DNA of 43,096 bases from Massilia sp. YIM B02443 (GCF_030411955.1 NZ_JASNRA010000031.1:1-43096); one strand, 5' to 3'; positions 1 to 8,582 are shown, counted from the stretch's first letter. Notes: a model not told the origin generated them from the letters alone. Program-made: numbers and translations.

Positions 1-57
1 ATGTCCCTAGACAACTGTTACCTATGTCCCTGTGCCATACAAACCCGCCAACCCTAC
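1..57. repeat. Truncated palindromic repeat end plus IS-end-like direct repeats
   Basis: Bases 45-57 are CCGCCAACCCTAC, the reverse complement of the GTAGGGTTGGCGG end shared by the two complete palindromic elements in this window. It begins 3 bases beyond the cyaY stop codon. The rest of the element is missing. Beyond it, ATGTCCCT occurs twice (1-8 and 24-31), a pattern reminiscent of repeated binding sites at an insertion sequence end. That IS reading is inference, because no transposase is in the window and the sequence stops at base 1. Confidence 0.45.
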
Positions 58-60
58 CGA

Positions 61-390
61 TCACACCAGCGATACGTTCGCCCCGCCCTGCTCGCTCGCA
101 TACTTCGACAACGACGCAAAGAACTCGCTGTCGTCGCGCGTATTGCGCCACTCGCCATCGACCCGCTTGTAGTGGTAGCCGCCCGAGCGCGCCGCCACCC
201 ACATCTCTTGCAGCGGAGCCTGGCTGTTGACGATGATCTTGGAACCGTTGTCGATGAATTCGATCTCCAGCACGTTGCCGCTGCGCTTGCATTCGACGTC
301 GACCACGTCTTCGTCGTTCAGGCGGTCGAAGGCTTCCTCGATCCGGTTCAGGGTACTGTCGGCAAGGTCCAAAAATTCGGTTTCGGTCAT
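61..390 (-). CDS. cyaY: Frataxin-like iron-binding protein CyaY
   Basis: A 109-aa protein that matches bacterial frataxin in length and sequence. The N-terminal helix is rich in Asp and Glu (TETEFLDLADSTLNRIEEAF), which is the acidic ridge that binds iron in this family. The strand signature EMWVAARSGGYHYK and the WRNTRDD motif follow. CyaY binds ferrous/ferric iron and modulates IscS during iron-sulfur cluster assembly in the cytoplasm. The start at 390 is chosen because GGAG lies 7 bases upstream; an in-frame start 12 bases further upstream lacks that site. It is transcribed divergently from lptM-lysA, the usual betaproteobacterial order. Confidence 0.95.
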   Translation of the reverse strand: MTETEFLDLADSTLNRIEEAFDRLNDEDVVDVECKRSGNVLEIEFIDNGSKIIVNSQAPLQEMWVAARSGGYHYKRVDGEWRNTRDDSEFFASLSKYASEQGGANVSLV

Positions 391-431
391 GCTACACTCC
401 AAAATCTGCTAATCAAACCGTGATTCTAATC

Positions 432-620
432 GTGAAGTCCACCCTCGCGCTTCTTTCCGGCTCGGCTTTGTTGGCCGGCATTCTCGCCGGCTGCGGCCAG
501 ACCGGTCCGCTGTACATGCCGAACCCGCCGTCGCGGCCCGCGCCGACGCCGGCCCAGACCGAACAGCCGCCGCAACCGGTGCCTTCGAACAACGCTTCCA
601 CTCCAGCCCCGCACCGTTAA
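432..620 (+). CDS. lptM: LPS translocon maturation lipoprotein LptM (YifL-like)
   Basis: A short lipoprotein of about 62 aa. The N-terminus (KSTLALLSGSALLAGILAGC) is a signal peptide ending in a lipobox with the lipidated Cys at about residue 21. GQTGPLYMP follows, the conserved family motif, and then a Pro-rich tail. LptM of E. coli assists disulfide maturation of the LptDE LPS translocon at the outer membrane; that role here rests on the family. Two GTG codons are possible starts (420 and 432). The second gives a normal signal peptide beginning with Lys, but neither has a clear ribosome binding site. The stop is 4 bases before lysA, so the two are co-transcribed. Confidence 0.85.
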   Translation: MKSTLALLSGSALLAGILAGCGQTGPLYMPNPPSRPAPTPAQTEQPPQPVPSNNASTPAPHR

Positions 621-624
621 TTCA

Positions 625-1902
625 ATGTCGCAATTTACTATCCAGGACGGCGTCCTGCACGCCGAAGGCGTCTCCCTGTCCGCCATCGCCGAGCGATTCG
701 GCACCCCGACCTATGTGTATTCGAAAGCGGCATTGCTGGAAAATTTCAATGCCTACCATGACGCCTGCCAAGGGCGCGATGCGCTGGTCTGCTATGCGAT
801 GAAGGCCAACTCCAACCTGGCCGTGCTCGACTTGCTGGCGCGCCAGGGCGCGGGCTTCGACATCGTCTCGGGCGGCGAACTGCTGCGCGTGATCGCCGCC
901 GGCGGCGATCCGGGCAAGACCATCTTCTCGGGCGTCGGCAAGACCGTCGAAGAGATGCAGCTGGCGCTGGAAAAAGGCATCCTCTGCTTCAACGTGGAGT
1001 CGATCCCCGAACTGCATCGCCTGAACGAGGTGGCCGGCAAGCTCGGCATGCGCGCGCCGGTGTCGCTGCGCGTGAATCCGAACGTGGACGCCAAGACCCA
1101 CCCCTACATCGCCACCGGCCTGAAAGCCAACAAGTTCGGCGTGGCCTTCGACGATGCGCTGGACACCTACCGCAGCGCCGCCGCCCTGCCCAACCTGGAC
1201 GTGGTCGGCATCGACTGCCACATCGGCTCGCAGCTGCTGGACGACGCGCCGCTGCTGGAAGCGCTCGATAAACTGATCGAGCTGATCGACACCCTGCACG
1301 GCGAAGGCATCCACATCCACCATCTCGACATGGGCGGCGGCATCGGCGTCGACTACGGCGTGGCCGGCGACAAGCCGGCGGTGCCGGTGGGCGACTACCT
1401 GACGCGCGTGTTTGCCCGCGTCGACGCCTGGCGCGCGGAGAAACACGAAGGCCGTCCGATCAAGGTCATCTTCGAACCGGGCCGCTCGATCGTCGCCGAT
1501 ACCGGCGTGCTGCTGACCAAAATCGAGTACCTGAAGCCGGGTGTGGAAAAGAACTTCTGCATCGTCGACGCCGCCATGAACGACCTGATGCGTCCCGCGC
1601 TGTATGAAGCCTGGATGGACGTGCAGCAAGTCACCGCGCGCGCGGGCGAGGCCGTGACCTACGACGTGGTCGGCCCGGTGTGCGAATCGGGCGACTGGCT
1701 GGCGCGCGAGCGCGCGCTGACGGCGCAGCCGGGCGACCTGCTGGCGATCATGACCGCCGGCGCGTATGGCATGACGATGGCGTCGAACTACAACACGCGT
1801 GGCCGCGCCGCCGAGATCATCGTCGACGGCGAAGAGGCGCATCTGGTGCGCCGGCGCGAGACGCCGGCCGAGCTGTTCGCACTGGAAACGGTGCTGAAGT
1901 AA
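625..1902 (+). CDS. lysA: Diaminopimelate decarboxylase LysA
   Basis: A 425-aa PLP-dependent fold-type III decarboxylase that converts meso-diaminopimelate to lysine, the last step of lysine synthesis. The PLP lysine is K60 in CYAMKANSN. The glycine-rich GGGIGVDY region, FEPGRSIVAD and the C-terminal GPVCESGDWLA and GAYGMTMASNYN motifs are all present, so the protein looks complete and active. It starts 4 bases after lptM and probably relies on coupled translation, because no strong ribosome binding site is visible. A perfect 14-bp hairpin follows the stop. Confidence 0.97.
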   Translation: MSQFTIQDGVLHAEGVSLSAIAERFGTPTYVYSKAALLENFNAYHDACQGRDALVCYAMKANSNLAVLDLLARQGAGFDIVSGGELLRVIAAGGDPGKTIFSGVGKTVEEMQLALEKGILCFNVESIPELHRLNEVAGKLGMRAPVSLRVNPNVDAKTHPYIATGLKANKFGVAFDDALDTYRSAAALPNLDVVGIDCHIGSQLLDDAPLLEALDKLIELIDTLHGEGIHIHHLDMGGGIGVDYGVAGDKPAVPVGDYLTRVFARVDAWRAEKHEGRPIKVIFEPGRSIVADTGVLLTKIEYLKPGVEKNFCIVDAAMNDLMRPALYEAWMDVQQVTARAGEAVTYDVVGPVCESGDWLARERALTAQPGDLLAIMTAGAYGMTMASNYNTRGRAAEIIVDGEEAHLVRRRETPAELFALETVLK

Positions 1903-1911
1903 GCGTTTAAT

Positions 1912-1943
1912 GTTAGCGGTTTGAGCGACCTCAAACCGCTAAC
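1912..1943 (+). terminator. 14-bp perfect hairpin after lysA
   Basis: GTTAGCGGTTTGAG and its exact reverse complement are separated by a CGAC loop, starting 9 bases after the lysA stop. The stem is long and perfect but no T-run follows, so it could be a 3'-end stabiliser or a Rho-assisted end rather than a classical intrinsic terminator. Confidence 0.5.
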
Positions 1944-2019
1944 CACACCAGAACGGCGCCACCCTCCTCCGGCGTAGACTGGCTGCTCAGGATTTGAGCA
2001 ACCAGCTTCCGGAGGCGCT

Positions 2020-3348
2020 ATGGCTGAAGACGATGCAGCGGGCCCGTCCCTGATGATCGGCGGCGACGGTCAACCGGCTATTCCCTTGTATCTGCTGGCG
2101 TTCGACAAGCAGGGCCGCTGCACCTCGCCGCGCACCCGGGCGGCGGTGCTGGCCGATGCCAACAGCGGGCGCTACACCGACCTCCACATCTACTCCCACG
2201 GCTGGAACAATGTGTTCGATGAAGCCGTGCGCCACTACACCGAATTCTTCACCGAATACGCTGGCCTGCGCCGCGCTGCCGGGCTTGACAGCAATGAGTA
2301 CCGGCCGCTTCTGGTCGGCCTGATCTGGCCCAGCACCGCGCTGCTGGCGCCGGGCGAAGAGCCGCCCCGGCTGGCGTCGATCGGCCCCGGCTTCGCCGCC
2401 GCCACACCCACCACGGCCCTCGAGGCCGCCGCGCTGGCCTCGGAAATGACGCCGGACGACGCCGCCCGCCTGAGCGCGCTGGCCGCGCAAACGGGGCCGC
2501 TGGACGGCGCCGACAGCGTCGCCCTGGCGCGCCTGTTGACGCCCCTGCTCGACGCGCACGCCAGCGGCGACCTCGAAAACACCGCACCACCCGCCGACGC
2601 CGGATCGCTGCTGCTGCACTGGAGCAGTGTCCGACCGGGGGCGGAGCCGGGAGCGGACGCGCTGGCGCCATCCGGCGCGCTCGGCTTCCTCGACCCGCGC
2701 GAGATCCTGCGCAAGGCCACCGTCTTTCTGATGAAGGACCGCGCCGGCACGGTCGGCGCCGCCGGCATCGCGCCGCTGCTGCGCGAAGCGCTGCACGACA
2801 GTTCGATCCGGATCCATCTTGCCGGCCACTCCTACGGCGCCAAGGTCATGCTGTCGGCGCTGGCCAAGCTGCCGCCCGGGCGCCAGGTGGCGTCGGTGCT
2901 GCTGCTGCAGCCGGCGGTCAGCGCGCGCTGCTTCGCCGAACGCATCGCCGAGCACAACGGCAAGCCGGGCGGCTATCGCGCCGCGCTCGAGCGCGTGGCG
3001 CTGCCGGTGTGCACCACCTTCAGCCGCAACGACGCGGCCCTGAACAGCTTTTATCCGCTGGCGCTGCGGCGCGGGCCGGACATCGGCGAGTTCGAGCCGA
3101 GCAGTTCCTCGGCGCCGTTCGCGGCGCTGGGCGGCGTTGGCCCGCAAGACATGGCGCCGGGCGAGCTGGAAGTCACGGCCATGCTCGACCAGCCGGGCGT
3201 CTACCCGCCGGCGCTACCTGGCGTGCGGGTGCGCGCGCTCGACGGCGCCAGCGGCATCGGCGGCCATGGCGACGTGCGCAACCGCTTCACGGAATGGGCG
3301 CTGGCGAGCCTGGTGCGGCAGGCGATCGCGGCGGACGCGCAAGTGTGA
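2020..3348 (+). CDS. Alpha/beta-hydrolase fold protein of unknown substrate
   Basis: A 442-aa protein without a signal peptide. It has the hallmarks of a serine hydrolase: an HG oxyanion-type motif (YSHGWNN, about 58-64) after a central strand, and a nucleophile elbow GHSYG with Ser271. A likely late catalytic His is in GGHGDVRN (about 417), and the acid residue was not identified. Residues 110-250 form a long Ala/Gly/Pro-rich insert that probably caps the active site. The arrangement recalls DUF900-like and CHAT-associated hydrolases, but no substrate can be assigned. A GGAGG site 4 bases before the ATG supports the start. It stands alone, convergent with msrQ; the gap upstream (1944-2019) holds a small TGCTCA/TGAGCA inverted repeat. 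Confidence 0.8.
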   Translation: MAEDDAAGPSLMIGGDGQPAIPLYLLAFDKQGRCTSPRTRAAVLADANSGRYTDLHIYSHGWNNVFDEAVRHYTEFFTEYAGLRRAAGLDSNEYRPLLVGLIWPSTALLAPGEEPPRLASIGPGFAAATPTTALEAAALASEMTPDDAARLSALAAQTGPLDGADSVALARLLTPLLDAHASGDLENTAPPADAGSLLLHWSSVRPGAEPGADALAPSGALGFLDPREILRKATVFLMKDRAGTVGAAGIAPLLREALHDSSIRIHLAGHSYGAKVMLSALAKLPPGRQVASVLLLQPAVSARCFAERIAEHNGKPGGYRAALERVALPVCTTFSRNDAALNSFYPLALRRGPDIGEFEPSSSSAPFAALGGVGPQDMAPGELEVTAMLDQPGVYPPALPGVRVRALDGASGIGGHGDVRNRFTEWALASLVRQAIAADAQV

Positions 3349-3365
3349 GTGGATCAGGCGCAGCA

Positions 3366-3989
3366 TCAGGCACGTACGGCGGCGCGCGCCTTGGTCCGGC
3401 TCCACACCACGCGCAGGCCGAGCAGCACGGCGACGATCACGCCGAACAGGATCGGCTGCGCGAAGTCGTTCTTGCCCGCCTTCATCCACCAGAAATGCAG
3501 GATCGCCAGCGGCGCGATCAGGTAGATCAGGCGGTGCAGCCACTGCCAGCGCTTGCCGCCGAGGCGCTTGATCATGGCGTTGGTCGACGTTGCCGCCAGC
3601 GGGATCAACAACACGAAGGCAATGAAGCCGACCAGGATGAACGGCCGCTTGACGACATCGGCCAGCATCGCCGCCACATCGAAGAAATGGTCGAACCACA
3701 GGAAGGCGATGAAGTGCACCAGCGCATAGAAGAAGGTAAATAGCCCCAGCATGCGGCGCAGGCGCACCACCCAGTTCCAGCCCGTCAAGCGCCGCAGCGG
3801 CGTCACCGCCAGCGTGATGCACAGGAAGTACAGCGCCCATTCGCCGCTGCCCTGGGTGATCGCGGCCAGCGGATCGGTGAACGACCCGCTGGCCGTGCCC
3901 CATACCAGGCGCGCAAACGGCAGCAAGCCGAGCACGAAGATGGCGGCCTTGACCCACCCGACCTTTCGGTTGGAAAGCTGGCCCGCCAT
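3366..3989 (-). CDS. msrQ: Haem-binding membrane subunit MsrQ
   Basis: A 207-aa integral membrane protein with about six transmembrane helices, of the ferric-reductase-like family. Conserved His residues in the helices (for example in YALVHFIAF, WLHRLIYL and AILHFWW) fit haem ligation. MsrQ passes electrons from the respiratory chain or flavin reductase to the periplasmic MsrP. Its ATG overlaps the msrP stop by one base (TGATG), so the two are translationally coupled. The C-terminus is basic (SRTKARAAVRA). Confidence 0.95.
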   Translation of the reverse strand: MAGQLSNRKVGWVKAAIFVLGLLPFARLVWGTASGSFTDPLAAITQGSGEWALYFLCITLAVTPLRRLTGWNWVVRLRRMLGLFTFFYALVHFIAFLWFDHFFDVAAMLADVVKRPFILVGFIAFVLLIPLAATSTNAMIKRLGGKRWQWLHRLIYLIAPLAILHFWWMKAGKNDFAQPILFGVIVAVLLGLRVVWSRTKARAAVRA

Positions 3990-4963
3990 CAGTAGAAGCG
4001 CTTCAAGTCCATGCCGGTGTACAGCGAGGCCACCTGGTCATAGCCGTTGAACATCAGGGTCTTGCGCTTGGGCTGGAACAGGCCGGTCTCGCCGATGCGG
4101 CGCTCGCTCGCCTGCGACCAGCGCGGGTGGTCGACGTTCGGGTTCACGTTCGAATAAAAACCGTATTCGCGCGGCGCCGAATCGTTCCAGGCGGTGCGCG
4201 GCTGGCGCGACACCAAACGAATGCGCACGATCGACTTGGCCGACTTGAAACCGTATTTCCAGGGCACGATCAGGCGCACCGGCGCGCCGTTCTGGTTCGG
4301 CAGCACCTGGCCATACATGCCCAGCGTGAGCAGGGTCAGCGGATGCATGGCTTCGTCCAGCCGCAAGCCTTCCACGTACGGCCAGTCGAGCACGCCGCTA
4401 CGCAAGCCCGGCATCTGCTTGCTGTCGGCCAGGCTGGTGAATTCGACGAACTTGGCATTGCCGGTCGGCTCGACCTGCCGGATCAAATGCGACAGCGAAT
4501 AGCCGAGCCATGGGATCACCATCGACCAGCCTTCGACGCAGCGCAGGCGGTAGATGCGTTCCTCAAGCGGCGCGAGTTTCAAGAGCGTGTCGATGTCGAT
4601 CGTCATCGGCTTCTTGACCTCGCCTTCGATGCGCAGGGTCCAGGGCCGGGTGCGCAGCGTGTGCGCGTTCTCGGCCGGGTCGCCCTTGTCGAGCCCGAAC
4701 TCGTAGTAATTGTTGTAGTTGCTGGCGTCCTTGAACGAGGTCAGTTTCTCGTCGGTGGACAGGGCCGCGTTGCGGCGGGCCGCCAGTTTCGGGCCGTCCT
4801 GGGCCAGGGCTTCACGGTTGGCCATTTCCCAGATGCCGCTGCCGACGGCGGCCGTGGCCGCCATGCGGGCGATGAATTGGCGCCGTCCCTGGTACACGCT
4901 TTGCGGCGTGATCTCGGACGAAAACGGGAGGTCGATCCCGTTCGGATTGCGTTTGATGAGCAT
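3989..4963 (-). CDS. msrP: Periplasmic methionine sulfoxide reductase, catalytic subunit MsrP
   Basis: A 324-aa molybdopterin-dependent reductase that repairs oxidised methionine in periplasmic proteins. A twin-arginine export signal is visible (GRRQFIARMAAT, about 27-38). The Mo-ligand cysteine lies in YRLRCVEGWSMVIPW, and the domain is of the sulfite-oxidase type (LTLGMYGQVLPNQNGAPVRL, PWKYGFKSAKSI). The length is normal. It is the first gene of msrP-msrQ. The ribosome binding site is weak; the start is kept because the N-terminal extension (ITPQSVYQGRRQF) matches the family. A palindromic repeat lies upstream, between it and ccsB. Confidence 0.96.
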   Translation of the reverse strand: MLIKRNPNGIDLPFSSEITPQSVYQGRRQFIARMAATAAVGSGIWEMANREALAQDGPKLAARRNAALSTDEKLTSFKDASNYNNYYEFGLDKGDPAENAHTLRTRPWTLRIEGEVKKPMTIDIDTLLKLAPLEERIYRLRCVEGWSMVIPWLGYSLSHLIRQVEPTGNAKFVEFTSLADSKQMPGLRSGVLDWPYVEGLRLDEAMHPLTLLTLGMYGQVLPNQNGAPVRLIVPWKYGFKSAKSIVRIRLVSRQPRTAWNDSAPREYGFYSNVNPNVDHPRWSQASERRIGETGLFQPKRKTLMFNGYDQVASLYTGMDLKRFY

Positions 4964-5047
4964 GGCGGCCCCGCGAACTAAGAGAACCTTTACCTTACAA
5001 CAGTTCTCCTTAAGCGAGCGTTAGGCGGCCAACATTGACCCGCTAAC

Positions 5048-5159
5048 GTAGGGTTGGCGGCTGCGCCGCCGACGCGGTGATAGTTGGCCTCCAGATCATT
5101 CGGCGCGATAACGGAGCCGCTAACGATCACCGCGTCGGCGGCATAGCCGCCGACCCTAC
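5048..5159. repeat. Palindromic (BIME/MITE-like) repeat, copy A
   Basis: Two 33-base arms (5048-5080 and 5127-5159) are inverted copies with about three mismatches. Each arm begins GTAGGGTTGGCGG or the near variant GTAGGGTCGGCGG and is itself a hairpin of the GGCGGC-loop-GCCGCC type, ending in GACGCGGTGA. The outer right end contains the TAG stop codon of ccsB (complement of 5156-5158). The same family recurs at 26365-26469 and, truncated, at 45-57. CCGCTAACG appears at the left edge and again in the centre. Confidence 0.8.
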
Positions 5160-6337
5160 AGTTCGCCGTACGAGTGCAGCCCCGACAGGAACATGTTCAC
5201 GCCGAGGAAGGCGAAGGTGGTCACCAGCAAGCCCACCAGCGCCCACCACGCCGCCGCGCGCCCGCGCAGGCCGCTCATCAGGCGCATGTGCAGCCAGGCC
5301 GCGTAGTTGAGCCAGACGATCAGCGCCCACACCTCTTTCGGATCCCACGACCAGTAGCCGCCCCAGGCCTCGGCCGCCCACAGCGCGCCGAGGATGGTGG
5401 CCACCGTGAAGAAGGCAAAGCCGACCGAGATCGACTTGTACATGATGTCGTCCAGCACCTCGAACGACGGCAGGCGGTCGGCCAGGATGCCATGCGACTT
5501 GAGCAGATAGGCACTGGCCACCATCGCCGCCAGGGCAAAGGTGCCGTAGCCGATGAAGTTGGCCGGCACGTGGATCTTCATCCACCAGCTCTGCAGCGCA
5601 GGCACCAGCGGCTGGATCTGGGCGGCGTCGCGCGACACCGTGTACCACAGCAAAAAGGCGACCGCGGCCGAGATGATCAGCATCACGAACGGGCCCAGCT
5701 GGCGGGTGGCGTAGCGCTCTTCGTAGTACAGGTGGAACAGCGCGGTGATGATCGAGAACAGGATGAACACTTCATACAGGTTCGACACCGGGATGTGGCC
5801 GACGTCCGGCCCGATCAGGTAGCTCTCGTACCAGCGCACCATCATGCCGACCGCGCCCAGCAGCACGGCGGCCCAGCACAGGCGCGCGCCGACGCCGCCG
5901 CCGAACTTGCCGCGGCTGGCCAGGCCGATCCAGTAAAACACGGTCGAGAACACGAACAGCGCGCTCATCCACAGGATCGCGGACTGGCTCGACAGCATGT
6001 ACTTGAGGAAGAATTTCTGCTCGGCCGCAGCCAGGTTGCCGTCGTACATCGCTATCGCGCCCAGCGCCAGCACGCCGACCGCGACCAGCAGCGGACGCAT
6101 CGGTTTCCAGTGCCAGCCCAGCGCCGCGAACACCGGCGCGGTGCACACCAGGATCACTTCTTCATACACGTCCATGAAGTGGCCGTAGCGGTTCAGCGCG
6201 AACAGCGCCGCCGCGCACAGGACCAGGGCATAGGCCCAGTCGAGCGGGCCCAGGCGCCGGAAGTAGCCTGGTGCTTCGGTATAAGTGCGCATGTCGGGAC
6301 GTGATTCGCCGCCGGCTTTGGTGTGCGACAGTTCCAT
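5156..6337 (-). CDS. ccsB: System II cytochrome c synthase subunit CcsB (CcsA/ResC type)
   Basis: A 393-aa polytopic membrane protein. It carries the tryptophan-rich WWD haem-handling motif (EAWGGYWSWDPKEVWAL, near the C-terminus) and conserved His residues in flanking loops (KIHVPANF, AAWLHMRLM). With ResB it exports haem and attaches it to CXXCH motifs of apocytochromes in the periplasm. The start at 6337 is chosen for an AGGAGG site a few bases upstream; an upstream in-frame ATG at 6370 lacks one. It follows resB by 37 bases and forms an operon with it. Its TAG stop lies inside the palindromic repeat, so the last codon abuts the element. Confidence 0.95.
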   Translation of the reverse strand: MELSHTKAGGESRPDMRTYTEAPGYFRRLGPLDWAYALVLCAAALFALNRYGHFMDVYEEVILVCTAPVFAALGWHWKPMRPLLVAVGVLALGAIAMYDGNLAAAEQKFFLKYMLSSQSAILWMSALFVFSTVFYWIGLASRGKFGGGVGARLCWAAVLLGAVGMMVRWYESYLIGPDVGHIPVSNLYEVFILFSIITALFHLYYEERYATRQLGPFVMLIISAAVAFLLWYTVSRDAAQIQPLVPALQSWWMKIHVPANFIGYGTFALAAMVASAYLLKSHGILADRLPSFEVLDDIMYKSISVGFAFFTVATILGALWAAEAWGGYWSWDPKEVWALIVWLNYAAWLHMRLMSGLRGRAAAWWALVGLLVTTFAFLGVNMFLSGLHSYGEL

Positions 6338-6374
6338 GGTTTTCCTCCTGGCCGTGATACCGGCCATCAATAGC

Positions 6375-8474
6375 TTACGCCGCCTGTGGCAGCTTTGTCT
6401 TCAGATCGTCGTATTCGCGCTCGAAGTCGAGCGTCTTGCGCTGGGTGCTCATCGCCATCAGCGCGTCGGCTCCTGCTGCGCCGTCCTTCACCCAGATCCA
6501 CACGCGCCGTTCGCGGATGTAGAACATCGCGAACACGCCGGCCACCAGCAGCAGGCAGCCGAAATAGACCACGTTCTTGCCTGGCGAGCGGGTCAGTTGC
6601 AGCACCGAGGCCTTCACTTCGTCGAATTCGTCCAGCTGCAGATAGACCGGCGCACCGTACAGGAAGCTGTCCGACAGCGCATTGGTCGCCAGTTGCAGGA
6701 AGCGGCCGTTGGCTTCGTTGGCCTCGGCCGCGGCGTCGCCGTGCTTCGCGCGCGCCACCTGCCACAGTTCCCACAGCGCGCCGTTGAGCATCTTCATGAA
6801 GATGCCGGCCGCCTTTTCCTGTTCTCCGGCCGGAATCTTTTCCAGGAACTGCGCCACGCCGACGAATCCGCCTCTGCCATTGTCTGCGCCTTCGCCACTG
6901 AAGATCGCCAGCGTGCGCGCCGCCGACTCCTGCAGCTGCATCGCGAGCGGGCCCGATTGCTGCTCGGGCGACAGGGCGCGCCGCGCATAACGCGCCGCCG
7001 CCTGCGCGCGCGCATCGGGATCGGCCAGTGCGGCGCGCAGGCGCATCCAGTCGCCCACGCCATACTTGTCGTCGACCGGAATGCGCAGGAAGCTGAAGTT
7101 CTCGGACGGGTTGGCGCGCACGCCGGCCAAATACACCTGGCTGCCCTCGAGCGTCACCGGCTGCATGTAGTTCATGAATTCGCGCGCCTGGCCGGTGTGG
7201 TCGCGCAGCTTGTACTGCACGCTGGGGCCGACGTTTTTCAGATCCTTGTTGGCGTCCAGCCTGGCGGCCGCGCCCGAGGCCTTGCCCAGCGTGGCGGCGA
7301 ACTGCTGGTTGAACGACGTGCCCTTGGTCACGGCGCGGGTGTCGTTGCCCTGGGCCGTGTTCTCGACGTTGAACGGGCGGAAGCCCGACCACTCGACCGA
7401 ATAGGTCTGGCCGGCAATCTTGAGTTCGGTGGCGCCATTGACCTGGCCGGCCATCGGGAACGCATCGCTGGCGGCGCCGCTCATCGGGAAGCCGGTGAGT
7501 TTCAATTTGCTGCCGCCGTCGTCAAAGCTCGACTGGTAGACGGCGATGCCCTTGTAGATCAGCGGCTGGTTGACCTTGATCGTGGCCGGGAAGGTGTGGC
7601 CGTTTTCCAGGTCGCGCACCACCACGTCGCTGGCGAACAGCTTGGGCATGCCGGTCGAATAGAAATCGATATGGAATTTCTTGAGCTCGATCGCGAACGG
7701 CAATTCCTGGATCAGCACGCCGGACGGCTGGTTCAGGATCGCGGTGCGGCTGCTCTGCCCTTCGGCGATCGCGGTATTGCCGCGGAAGGTGGGGTTGCCG
7801 ACTCCCAGGCGGTGCTGGGCCGGAATCTCGGCGATCATGCCGTCACCGGAAAATGGGGTCTTGCCAAAGATCCACTGCTGCACGCGGATCGGCAATTCCG
7901 AATCGAGCATGCCGCCCAGCAGGATCACGATGATGGCCGAGTGCGCGAAGATGTAGCCGAACTTGTTGCCGGCGCCCTTTTTCGCGGTGACCAGGATGCC
8001 GCTGTCCTTGTCGATGATGCGGGTGGCGTAGCCGGCGTGGCGCAGGCGCAGCGCGCTCTGCTCGGCCAGCGCCGCGCGGTCCAATGGCGCCTGCCATGCC
8101 AGCTTGTGGTGGAAATTGCGCAGCGAATCTTCGCGCACGTTGTCGCGCCAGCTGCGCATGTCGCGCAACATGCGCGGCGCGTTGCGCACCACGCACAGGC
8201 CGGTCGAGACGATCAGCACCACCAGCGTCACCAGGAACCAGGGGCTGGCGTACACGTTGTACAGGCCGAGCTTGCCGAACACTTCGAACCAGAACGGCCC
8301 GAACTGGTTGACGTAGTTGGTCATCGGCTGGTTCTGCTGCAGCACGGTGCCGATGACCGAGGCGATCGCGATCAGGGTCAGGAGGCTGATCGCGAAGCGC
8401 ATCGACGAGACCAGCTCGACGGTTTCATCGAGCCAGCGGCGGCGGGTATTCAGTTCAATTCCGGTGGTACTCAT
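6375..8474 (-). CDS. resB: System II cytochrome c biogenesis protein ResB
   Basis: A 699-aa ResB/Ccs1 family protein. There are three transmembrane segments near the N-terminus (about 25-50, 80-105 and 180-200), a large periplasmic domain, and a final membrane span (PGKNVVYFGCLLLVAGVFAM) before a cytoplasmic tail. It forms the haem synthase complex with CcsB and presents the apocytochrome. It is the first gene of the resB-ccsB operon. A terminator separates it from the cytochrome c gene upstream, so the pair probably has its own promoter in the 8475-8519 gap, where TTGTATACAA lies just before the ATG. Confidence 0.95.
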   Translation of the reverse strand: MSTTGIELNTRRRWLDETVELVSSMRFAISLLTLIAIASVIGTVLQQNQPMTNYVNQFGPFWFEVFGKLGLYNVYASPWFLVTLVVLIVSTGLCVVRNAPRMLRDMRSWRDNVREDSLRNFHHKLAWQAPLDRAALAEQSALRLRHAGYATRIIDKDSGILVTAKKGAGNKFGYIFAHSAIIVILLGGMLDSELPIRVQQWIFGKTPFSGDGMIAEIPAQHRLGVGNPTFRGNTAIAEGQSSRTAILNQPSGVLIQELPFAIELKKFHIDFYSTGMPKLFASDVVVRDLENGHTFPATIKVNQPLIYKGIAVYQSSFDDGGSKLKLTGFPMSGAASDAFPMAGQVNGATELKIAGQTYSVEWSGFRPFNVENTAQGNDTRAVTKGTSFNQQFAATLGKASGAAARLDANKDLKNVGPSVQYKLRDHTGQAREFMNYMQPVTLEGSQVYLAGVRANPSENFSFLRIPVDDKYGVGDWMRLRAALADPDARAQAAARYARRALSPEQQSGPLAMQLQESAARTLAIFSGEGADNGRGGFVGVAQFLEKIPAGEQEKAAGIFMKMLNGALWELWQVARAKHGDAAAEANEANGRFLQLATNALSDSFLYGAPVYLQLDEFDEVKASVLQLTRSPGKNVVYFGCLLLVAGVFAMFYIRERRVWIWVKDGAAGADALMAMSTQRKTLDFEREYDDLKTKLPQAA

Positions 8475-8519
8475 TTTGTATACAATCTGGTCCAGGGCGG
8501 AAGTGTACCTGCGCCCGCG

Positions 8520-8552
8520 AAAAAAAGGGCGTCAGCTCGACGCTGGCGCCCT
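8520..8552 (-). terminator. Intrinsic terminator of the cytochrome c gene
   Basis: Read on the minus strand, an 11-bp stem (AGGGCGCCAGC, with one wobble pair) and a 5-base loop are followed by seven T. It lies 31 bases after the cytochrome c stop and before resB. Confidence 0.9.
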
Positions 8553-8582
8553 GATTTTTACGTGTGTGTGGTTGGCAAACCG

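Noticed and set aside
1..423. A 140-codon open frame on the plus strand at the left edge
   Set aside because: It is the antisense shadow of cyaY; no homology or ribosome binding site supports it.
622..1842. A 406-codon open frame on the minus strand
   Set aside because: It is the antisense shadow of lysA, which has its full PLP-enzyme motifs.
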